Below, piece after piece: positions 1-5,286 of a stretch of 9,718 nt of DNA (its first letter is position 1; each line of letters starts with the position of its first letter). The notes below the pieces were generated by a model that saw nothing but the letters and a program-made list of their open reading frames with translations, made no database searches and was not told the origin of the DNA. The DNA is from Myxococcales bacterium. Its GTDB lineage: Bacteria > Myxococcota > Polyangia > Fen-1088. A program made the translations under genes and the position numbers. Location: NCBI GenBank assembly GCA_003153875.1, contig PMBY01000495.1, positions 252 to 9,969 on the forward strand, written 5' to 3'.

Positions 1-195
1 GATGGTTCCCTCCATCTGCCAGGGCGTGGTGTTGGCGCCCGGGAACGGGTAGTGCCACGAAATGTTGTCCTTGAGGATGGTGGTCTTGCCCGCCGCCAGC
101 GCCTGCTTCATTCCCGCCAGCTCGCACAGGCGCTCGATGTCGCTCAAGATGGTCTCGGGCTTGCACTTCAGGACTGCGACTTTGGCTTTGGCCAT
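1..195 (-). CDS. DUF362 domain-containing protein, N-terminal part only (cut by window edge)
   Basis: The minus strand reads an open frame of 65 codons from an ATG at 195-193 to the window edge. It starts MAKAKVAVLKCKPETIL and continues through a segment with TTILKDNISW followed by FPGANTTPWQ near residues 43-60. I recognise this as the start of DUF362-family proteins, in which 'LKDNISWH.PFPGANTTPWQ.EGTI' is characteristic. Their biochemical role is unsettled; some relatives are linked to ferredoxin-like iron-sulfur domains, which cannot be checked here because the rest of the gene lies outside the window. The start is supported by a Shine-Dalgarno stretch GAGGAG seven bases upstream of the ATG. 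There is no signal peptide, so a cytoplasmic protein is likely. The family call rests on memory of the motif only. Confidence 0.72.
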   Translation of the reverse strand, partial: MAKAKVAVLKCKPETILSDIERLCELAGMKQALAAGKTTILKDNISWHYPFPGANTTPWQMEGTI

Positions 196-366
196 GACGG
201 ACTCCTCACCGTCTGTGATACCAGCTTCGCTGCGCAGCCGCCAGCCGTTGATGCTGTGGCTGTGGAAGCAGGGACCGACAGTCCTTCCGAGTGCGCGTTT
301 TGGCCTATCTCTTGCCCTTGTCGTCCACGTCCCTACGCCCGGCCTTCAATAGCCAGCGGTTCCAAC
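196..366. other. Intergenic stretch upstream of the DUF362 gene
   Basis: This stretch lies between the DUF362 start codon and the stop codon of the downstream-facing gene remnant. It must hold the promoter of the DUF362 gene unless that gene is read through from further right. On the minus strand a TG-G-TATCAC sequence about 25 bases before the ATG could be an extended -10 box, but no convincing -35 partner is visible. I see no RNA gene and no credible small protein gene. Confidence 0.35.
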
Positions 367-570
367 CTACTGCTTGGTCAGCACCATCGAGCCCGAGACC
401 GTGACGCCAGCGCTGTCGGTACTCGTCAGGTCGACCTTGATCTCGTTTCCCGACACGCAGAACGGGGTTGGGTCATTGGCACTGCCGCCGTCCGGGGTCC
501 TGGTCACCTCATTGCCGCTGATGACGTAGGCATAATACACTGCTCGCACGATTGCGGCGACTGATCGGGT
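367..570 (-). pseudogene. 3' remnant of a secreted-protein gene
   Basis: The minus-strand frame ending in TAG at 369-367 reads like real protein for its last 60 or so codons. It contains YYAYVISGNEVTRT, then a short Gly/Asp-rich linker, then PFCVSGNEIKVDL, and ends GSMVLTKQ. The third codon positions are strongly G/C, as in the neighbouring genes. The doubled V-I-S-G-N-E / V-S-G-N-E pattern and the lone Cys resemble C-terminal parts of small secreted or lipoprotein-like proteins of Myxococcota (recalled, not searched). Upstream of about position 570 the frame stays open up to an ATG at 759. However, that part lies in hairpin-rich repeat DNA, has no signal peptide and has no ribosome binding site. 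I therefore read it as a gene that lost its 5' end, perhaps when the repeat element arrived. The left boundary is clear and the right boundary is approximate. It could instead be an intact, unfamiliar gene of 130 codons, which I think less likely. Confidence 0.4.
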
Positions 571-763
571 ACAGTCGTGTTGGCCGCGGGCCGATGGGCG
601 CTTTGACAAACACCCGCAAGGACTAGCTCCGCGCCCGCCTAGCTGAAGACCCTTCTGCTCGACCTTCTCCGTCCCCGCCCCGGCTCCCACGCCGAATATC
701 TGGAGCCTATTGACAAAGCCAGCCCTGCTGGCCTTGTCGAGAGGCTCCACGCCTCTCATTGTG

Positions 764-788
764 ATGGGAACCCTGAGAGGGTTCCCAT
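764..788. repeat. 25-base palindrome, copy 1
   Basis: The arm ATGGGAACCCT is followed by the loop GAG and then by the exact complement of the arm, giving an 11-bp perfect stem. The same 25 bases recur at 842-866 with no mismatch, 78 bases further on. Both copies are followed by a similar C/G-rich tail (ACCCTCCCGCG here, GCCCTCGCGCC in copy 2), so the repeated unit is slightly longer than the palindrome. Confidence 0.85.
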
Positions 789-841
789 ACCCTCCCGCGC
801 TGTGGCTCCGGCGGGCAAAGCCCGCCTTCGCCTACGCGATC

Positions 842-866
842 ATGGGAACCCTGAGAGGGTTCCCAT
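842..866. repeat. 25-base palindrome, copy 2
   Basis: This is an identical copy of the 764-788 palindrome. The stem gains one more base pair here (C841 with G867), giving 12 bp around the GAG loop. It sits 26 bases downstream of the stop codon of the Lys/Ala-rich secreted protein on the minus strand. It could therefore protect or end that transcript, although no T-run follows. Confidence 0.85.
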
Positions 867-892
867 GCCCTCGCGCCACGCGGGAAATCTAG

Positions 893-1378
893 TTACTCGC
901 AGCCCTTCTTCTTCGGGGTCTTGCAGCAGTCCAGTGCCTTCTTCTCAGCGGCGACCTTGTCCTTGGCAGCCTTGGCCGCTTCCTTGGCCGCTTCCTTGAG
1001 TGGCTTCTCGCACTCGGCCTTCTCCTTGCCCTTCATTTCCTTGCAGCTCGCCAGGTCGGCCTTCGCAACTTCCTTGGCGGCCTTCTTGGCATCGTCGAGA
1101 GCAGTCTGCTTGGCGGAGCAATCCGGTTTCTCGGCCTTTTCAACTTTCTCCGACTTCTCCGACTTCTCAGTCTTCGTCGTCTTCTCGGTCTTCTCAGTCT
1201 TCACCATCTTCTCGGCAGGAGCCGGAGCGGCGGCCGGTTTGGCGGCAGCAGCCGGAGCAGCAGCGGGCTTGGCAGCTGCAGCCGGAGCAGCAGCCTTGGC
1301 GGCCGGAGCTGGGGCCTGGGCCATCGCAGCGACGGGCAGAACAGCGGACACAACAAGAACTAGAAACATGCGCTTCAT
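893..1378 (-). CDS. Small secreted Ala/Lys-rich protein with six cysteines
   Basis: The 161-aa protein begins with a clear Sec signal peptide (MKRMFLVLVV, hydrophobic to about residue 17, probable cleavage after AMA at residue 20). Three blocks follow. Residues 21-56 are Ala/Pro/Lys, with the decapeptide APAAAAKPAA repeated exactly at 31-40 and 41-50. Residues 57-85 are a charged TEK/SEK/VEK tract. Residues 86-161 are an Ala/Lys/Glu-rich, probably helical part with Cys at 87, 112, 123, 151, 152 and 160. The start is supported by GGAGGG six bases upstream of the ATG. The protein should be periplasmic or exported and strongly basic in patches. Low-complexity proteins of this kind occur in Myxococcota, but I know no function for this one. 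The six Cys suggest disulfides or metal binding after export. It is transcribed divergently from pyruvate kinase. Dense repeats of similar codons also open long frames on the opposite strand; those are shadows. Confidence 0.82.
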   Translation of the reverse strand: MKRMFLVLVVSAVLPVAAMAQAPAPAAKAAAPAAAAKPAAAPAAAAKPAAAPAPAEKMVKTEKTEKTTKTEKSEKSEKVEKAEKPDCSAKQTALDDAKKAAKEVAKADLASCKEMKGKEKAECEKPLKEAAKEAAKAAKDKVAAEKKALDCCKTPKKKGCE

Positions 1379-1390
1379 CGGGATCCCTCC

Positions 1391-1421
1391 TTGACGTCTA
1401 GCGTCTCAAGTCGGAGATAAT
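1391..1421 (+). promoter_or_regulatory. Possible sigma-70-type promoter for pyk
   Basis: TTGACG at 1391-1396 matches the -35 consensus at five of six bases, and GATAAT at 1416-1421 matches the -10 consensus at five of six. The 19-base spacer is longer than the usual 16-18, which weakens the call. Transcription would begin near 1428 and give a leader of about 80 bases before pyk. The same AT-rich patch read on the minus strand gives TATTAT (1422-1417), a possible -10 box for the divergent secreted-protein gene, without a good -35. Confidence 0.35.
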
Positions 1422-1496
1422 ACAGGTCGAGAGAAAATTCGCCAGATCTTAACGAGCTTGCAGCGAGGGTTGAGCTTCTGCGACCATAGCCGCGTC

Positions 1497-1502
1497 AGGA
1501 GG
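1497..1502 (+). promoter_or_regulatory. Ribosome binding site that fixes the pyk start
   Basis: A perfect AGGAGG lies six bases before the ATG at 1509. An in-frame start at 1458 would add 17 residues (ending HSRVRRPL) that pyruvate kinases lack, and would bury this site inside the coding region. The downstream ATG is therefore chosen. Confidence 0.85.
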
Positions 1503-1508
1503 CCACTT

Positions 1509-2921
1509 ATGCGCAAGGTGAAGATCGTCTGTACCCTGGGACCTGCGACCGCTGGCGTTCCCCGCTTGGTGGAGCTGATCGAGGCTGGCATGGACGTCGC
1601 ACGCCTCAACTTCTCGCACGGTGACTACGATACCCACCGCAAGACCTATGACGAAGTACGCGCGGCGGCCCGCCAGGTGGGCCGGCCCATCACCCTGTTC
1701 GCCGACCTTTGCGGCCCAAAAATTAGGGTAGGACGCATGACCGGCGGTCAGGTGCCGCTCGAAAGGGGAAAGAGCATCTGCCTGACCACCACCGAGGTGC
1801 TGGGCACGAGCGAGCGGGTTTCGCACACCTACCTGCCCTTGGCGCGTGACGTGAAACCTGGCGATCCCATCCTGCTCGACGACGGTCTCTTGCAGCTGCG
1901 CGTGGAATCCATCAAGGGCGACGACGTGATCTGCCGCGTGGTCGACGGCGGCGTGCTCAAAGACAAGAAAGGCATGAACTTGCCGGGTTCGGCGTTGTCG
2001 GTGCCGGCGCTGACCGAAAAGGACAAGAAGGACATCGTGTTCGGCCGTGAACTGGGCGTGGATTGGTTCGCATTGTCCTTTGTGCGGACCCCGCAGGATG
2101 TGACCGAGGCCAAGGAGCTGGCTGGCGGGATCCCCATCATCGCCAAGATCGAAAAGCCGGAGGCAGTCACGCGGCTGGACGAAATCTTGGACGTTAGCGA
2201 CGCGGTCATGGTGGCGCGGGGCGATTTGGGTGTGGAAGCGGGCAACGAAAAGGTGCCGCTGATTCAGAAACGAATCCTGCGTGACATCAAGCTGCGCGCC
2301 AAACCCGCCATCACCGCCACCCAGATGCTCGATTCCATGATCAAGAATCCACGGCCCACGCGCGCCGAGGTTTCCGACGTGGCCAACGCTGTTCTCGACG
2401 GCACCGACGCGGTCATGCTCTCGGCCGAGACCTCAGTGGGCGACCATCCGGTCGAAGCGGTGAAGACCCTGGCGCGCATCATCGACGAGATCGAAGGCAG
2501 CGACTTCTACCGGAAGCTGTGGAAGGAGCGGCCTGACGTGACCGAGCGGACCTACTCCAGCTCGATAGCCGACGCTGCGGCAGAGATCGCCGAGGATCTC
2601 AGTCTGGCGGCCATTGCCGTGTACACCGAGAGCGGACATTCGGCGGCCGTGCTCTCTGCGCAGCGCCCGCTGGCCAATATCGTGGCGTTTTCACGACACG
2701 AGGACGTCCTGAACCAGCTGGGTCTGTACTGGGGCGTGCGCCCGCTTTTTGGTGCCTGGGTCAAGGGTGTCCCCGGCGTGGTCGAACAGGCCGAACACGA
2801 GCTGTGCACCCACGACCTGGCCAAGCCCGGGGACGACATCATTGTCACCTACGGCGTGGTGTTGAAGGATGAGCCGTTCCAGACCAACATGCTCACGCTG
2901 CACCGGATTCGCGGCGCCTGA
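1509..2921 (+). CDS. pyk: Pyruvate kinase
   Basis: This 470-aa cytoplasmic enzyme makes pyruvate and ATP from phosphoenolpyruvate and ADP, the last step of glycolysis. The N-terminus MRKVKIVCTLGPAT is characteristic. ARLNFSHG at 31-38 holds the substrate-binding Arg32. The inserted B domain spans roughly 71-166. The family signature IIAKIEKPEA (210-219) gives the catalytic Lys213 and metal-binding Glu215. ARGDLGVE (236-243) supplies the second metal ligand Asp239, and TATQML (269-274) carries the active-site Thr271. The C-terminal regulatory domain covers about 340-470 and includes the HSAAVLSAQRP segment. The length equals the usual bacterial enzyme (about 470 aa), with no gap in the key motifs. 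It is transcribed alone, divergent from the secreted-protein gene, and its stop lies three bases from the stop of the convergent radical SAM gene. The isozyme type and allosteric effector cannot be read from the sequence. Confidence 0.97.
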   Translation: MRKVKIVCTLGPATAGVPRLVELIEAGMDVARLNFSHGDYDTHRKTYDEVRAAARQVGRPITLFADLCGPKIRVGRMTGGQVPLERGKSICLTTTEVLGTSERVSHTYLPLARDVKPGDPILLDDGLLQLRVESIKGDDVICRVVDGGVLKDKKGMNLPGSALSVPALTEKDKKDIVFGRELGVDWFALSFVRTPQDVTEAKELAGGIPIIAKIEKPEAVTRLDEILDVSDAVMVARGDLGVEAGNEKVPLIQKRILRDIKLRAKPAITATQMLDSMIKNPRPTRAEVSDVANAVLDGTDAVMLSAETSVGDHPVEAVKTLARIIDEIEGSDFYRKLWKERPDVTERTYSSSIADAAAEIAEDLSLAAIAVYTESGHSAAVLSAQRPLANIVAFSRHEDVLNQLGLYWGVRPLFGAWVKGVPGVVEQAEHELCTHDLAKPGDDIIVTYGVVLKDEPFQTNMLTLHRIRGA

Positions 2922-2924
2922 GCC

Positions 2925-4796
2925 TCAAAGATTGCCTGTGGCCGCGCGTACAAAGCTGCGCGCGAGCTTGGGGCGAGGCACAGGAAGATCGAACCAGGAA
3001 CGCACGTCCGCGCGTAGGCCCACACCGTGCATGAAGTTGTAGACCGCGCGGCGCAGGCCAGCCGCGCGGGGCGCCGGATCCTCGCCGCCCGGCTCGCAGA
3101 ACGGAACTTCATTGCGGGCAAAGTTCGTGGGCGGCGTATCGAGAATCCGAATTCCTAGCTTGTTCGCTTGGCGAAAGGCCGGGCTGTGCACCGTCAGCGC
3201 AAAACGGTGCCAGTAGGCCGAATCGAGAAAGCCGGCAGCGAAGAGCTGGCGCACCAGCTCCAGCGCGTCCACGGTTTCCTGTGCGGTCTGCGTCGGATAG
3301 CCGTACATGAGATAGGCGTGGACCAACACTCCGGCGCGCGCAAAGGCAGCCATCACGCGCGTGGCTTGCGCCAAGTCGAAGCCCTTGCGTAGCAGCGCCA
3401 GCAAGCGATCCGTGGCGCACTCCAGCCCGCCGGTGACCGCCAGGCAACCCGAACGTGCCAGCAGGTCGGCGAGCGCGGGCGTGAAGTGTCGCTCGAAGCG
3501 GATGTTGGTCCACCACTCGACTTGCAGGCCGCGGTCGAGAATTCGCCGGGCCACCGCCGCGAGCAGGGCAGGAGGCGCCGCTTCGTCGACGAAGTGAAAG
3601 CTTCGCTCTCCGGTCTGAGCCATGGCCACCTCCATCCAGCCCACCACGGTTTTGGCGTCGGCCGGATCGAAACGGGCGATGGTGTCGAGACAGGTGTCGC
3701 AGAAGGTGCAGCGGTGCCAGTAGCATCCATGAGCCAGGGCCAGCTTGAGCCAGTGTCGTTCTGACCACAGCCGGTGCATGGGGTTGGGGCTCTCGGCCAT
3801 GGCCAAGTAGCCGCAGGTGACAAGCGGCGCAAAGTCAGGCGCAGGCCGCTCACGGTGCTGCAGCACCGGCGCCGTGGTGTCGTCCAGCCAGACCACGCGG
3901 CCGCGTCGTCGCACCCGCGTGCGCACCGGCGGCGCCTCTTGAAGTATACGAAGCAGTGGCACCTCGCCGTCGTCGTAGGTCACGTAGTCGAAGTCGTCGA
4001 ATGGGCGCGGGTCGGAAAGCTCGCGCAGCTCGGTGTTGACAAAGCCGCCGCCCAGCACCGTGGCGATGCGCGGGTCGAGCGCCTTCATCCGCCGGGCGAT
4101 GCGAAGCGCGCCGTAGAGCGCGCCCGGGAACGGCACGGTGACGCCCACCACGCGGGGCTGGTGGCAGCGCCAAGCAGCTTCTGCCAGTTGATCGATCCAG
4201 CGGTCGGTGAGGCGGCGGCGCCCGCACAGTGCTCGATGGAGCGGCTCGAAGTCGCCGGTTGTCGCCAGGGCCTCGGCATAGCGGGCCATCTCGAAGCGAT
4301 CGTCAAGACCGTAGTGGACAGCGTCTGCAATCTCGTCGAGGAAGAGGCTCCCGCGATGGCGCGCCAGCGCGGCCCGGTCGTCGCTGGCGAAAAGCCCGCG
4401 CAGGGACACGAAGCGCGGGCCTTCTGGCAGGCCACCCGGCTGTGCCAGCCGCTCCTGCAGTTCCGGCGCGTGTCCCTGCAAGAAGGCCACCACGCCTCCG
4501 ACGGCGCATTCGATCTCCCGCGCGTGGGCGAGAAAGTGTCGCACCGATGGTGGGCGGCGCCGGCCGGCAAGACGTCGGCGCAGGGCTCGTTCGACGTCTC
4601 TCACGCCTTGAAACGAGAACAACCGCAGAGCCAGCGCCAGCGAAAGATCCTCCTGTGCCGCCGGGTATCCGTGGCGCTGCAGAAACGCGGCCAGCATGGG
4701 CACCGCAGGATACGCCGTGTTGAATTGCACCATAGGCGGCGTGATGAGAAGCACTGGCTTCAATCGACGTGCCCTGCCATGAAAACGAGTGTACAT
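2925..4796 (-). CDS. B12-binding-like radical SAM protein of unknown substrate
   Basis: The 623-aa protein has the layout of the B12-binding-domain radical SAM superfamily. An N-terminal Rossmann-like part (KPVLLITPPMVQFNTAYP, 14-30; VVGVTVPFPGAL, 216-227; VLGGGFVNTEL, 247-257) precedes a radical SAM barrel. The barrel starts at HGCYWHRCTFCD (356-367), with Cys358, Cys363 and Cys366 expected to hold a 4Fe-4S cluster that cleaves S-adenosylmethionine. The spacing is CX4CX2C, not the commoner CX3CX2C, and a further Cys369 follows. FHFVDEA (400-406), TGGLECATDRLL (455-466) and LMYGYPTQT (496-504) fit the later barrel strands. I see no DxHxxG motif, so cobalamin may not bind with a His ligand. 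The ATG at 4796 is taken as start; its ribosome binding site is poor. A TTG at 4763, preceded by GGCAGGG, would give MKPVLLITPP and is a real alternative. An upstream ATG at 4841 would overlap the archease start. The reaction and substrate are unknown. Confidence 0.85.
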   Translation of the reverse strand: MYTRFHGRARRLKPVLLITPPMVQFNTAYPAVPMLAAFLQRHGYPAAQEDLSLALALRLFSFQGVRDVERALRRRLAGRRRPPSVRHFLAHAREIECAVGGVVAFLQGHAPELQERLAQPGGLPEGPRFVSLRGLFASDDRAALARHRGSLFLDEIADAVHYGLDDRFEMARYAEALATTGDFEPLHRALCGRRRLTDRWIDQLAEAAWRCHQPRVVGVTVPFPGALYGALRIARRMKALDPRIATVLGGGFVNTELRELSDPRPFDDFDYVTYDDGEVPLLRILQEAPPVRTRVRRRGRVVWLDDTTAPVLQHRERPAPDFAPLVTCGYLAMAESPNPMHRLWSERHWLKLALAHGCYWHRCTFCDTCLDTIARFDPADAKTVVGWMEVAMAQTGERSFHFVDEAAPPALLAAVARRILDRGLQVEWWTNIRFERHFTPALADLLARSGCLAVTGGLECATDRLLALLRKGFDLAQATRVMAAFARAGVLVHAYLMYGYPTQTAQETVDALELVRQLFAAGFLDSAYWHRFALTVHSPAFRQANKLGIRILDTPPTNFARNEVPFCEPGGEDPAPRAAGLRRAVYNFMHGVGLRADVRSWFDLPVPRPKLARSFVRAATGNL

Positions 4797-4839
4797 ATGT
4801 TGCCCAAGCGACGCCACGCGGGTGGAAGAGATCAGAACC

Positions 4840-5268
4840 ATGCCAAACAGTCTGCCTAGATGGGAGCATTTCGATCATCAGTCCGACATCGGCGTGCGCG
4901 GCCTGGGGCGTTCGCGCGACGAGGCCTTTGCGCAAGCTGCGCAGGCATTGACCGCACTGGTGACGGATCTTGCGTGCGTGGTGGTGCGCGAGAGCGTGCG
5001 AGTTTCGTGCCAGGCAGCGGACGACGAAATGTTGCTGGTCGAGTGGCTCAACGCAATCATCTACCAAATGGCCACTCGCGGGATGATCTTTGGCCGCTTC
5101 ACGGTAGCCTCTCAGGGTATGCACCTCGATGGGGAAATGGCAGGGGAGCGCATTGATGTGGTTCGCCACCAGCCCGCGGTCGAGGTAAAGGCCGCCACCA
5201 TGAGTTGCCTGCGCGTTGCCTGTGATGAGCAGGGAGTGTGGACGGCTGAGTGTGTGGTGGATGTGTAG
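4840..5268 (+). CDS. Archease, activator of the RtcB RNA ligase
   Basis: The 142-aa protein matches archease over its whole length. WEHFDHQSDIGVRGLG at 8-23 holds the DHxxD metal-binding motif (Asp12, His13, Asp16). DEAFAQAAQALTALVTD follows at 27-43, MLLVEWLNAIIYQ at 64-76, and EVKAATM at 115-121 corresponds to the conserved 'KAvTyh' segment. It ends VVDV with the conserved acidic Asp141. Archease helps RtcB to become guanylated and to turn over many times, and it directly precedes rtcB here with 18 bases between them, clearly one operon. The ATG at 4840 is preferred because the match begins just after it and GGAAGAG lies nine bases before it. An upstream in-frame ATG at 4789 would add 17 unrelated residues. 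The gene is divergent from the radical SAM gene across 43 bases. No convincing promoter is visible in that gap; one may lie inside the radical SAM coding region. Confidence 0.93.
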   Translation: MPNSLPRWEHFDHQSDIGVRGLGRSRDEAFAQAAQALTALVTDLACVVVRESVRVSCQAADDEMLLVEWLNAIIYQMATRGMIFGRFTVASQGMHLDGEMAGERIDVVRHQPAVEVKAATMSCLRVACDEQGVWTAECVVDV

Positions 5269-5286
5269 GAGGAGGCAGGTCGAGGC

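Larger units (their letters stand above)
603..867. repeat. Hairpin-rich repeat-like intergenic element
   Basis: About 320 bases between the gene remnant and the next gene hold no protein gene I can support but are full of inverted repeats. Five hairpins follow each other: 712-738 (arms GACAA/TTGTC and GCCAGC/GCTGGC, one A-C mismatch, loop CCT), 739-757 (7-bp stem GAGAGGC), 764-788 (11-bp stem), 810-826 (7-bp stem GGCGGGC, loop AAA) and 841-867 (12-bp stem). The octamer TTGACAAA occurs at 603-610 and again at 710-717, which may bound a sub-unit. No T-run follows any stem on either strand, so these are not classical rho-independent terminators. Possible explanations are a REP/MITE-like dispersed element, a structured non-coding RNA, or a bank of protein-binding palindromes. 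Only copy number in the genome could decide. Confidence 0.6.

Noticed and set aside
52..564. Plus-strand frames over the DUF362 gene and the gap
   Set aside because: They run antisense to the conserved DUF362 N-terminus and through non-coding DNA, with no ribosome binding site and no motif.
764..866. Two-repeat CRISPR-like array
   Set aside because: Only two copies exist, the single spacer contains its own hairpin (810-826), the repeat is fully palindromic and no cas gene is near.
841..867. Rho-independent terminator for the secreted-protein gene
   Set aside because: The stem is strong, but no T-run follows on the minus strand. It is kept as a repeat, with a possible 3'-end role only.
921..1401. 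Two long plus-strand frames opposite the Lys/Ala-rich protein
   Set aside because: They are products of repeated Ala/Lys codons on the other strand. The minus-strand frame has a signal peptide and a strong ribosome binding site, and these have neither.
1458..1508. Upstream in-frame start for pyruvate kinase
   Set aside because: It would add 17 residues not found in the family and has no ribosome binding site. AGGAGG sits right before the ATG at 1509.
4797..4841. Upstream ATG at 4841 for the radical SAM gene
   Set aside because: It would overlap the archease start codon and add 15 residues without similarity. The family-like sequence begins at about residue 14 of the shorter form.
3774..4859. 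A 361-codon open frame on the plus strand inside the radical SAM gene
   Set aside because: It is antisense to the radical SAM coding region, its composition is His/Arg/Gln-rich and no motif is visible. It is a GC-driven shadow.
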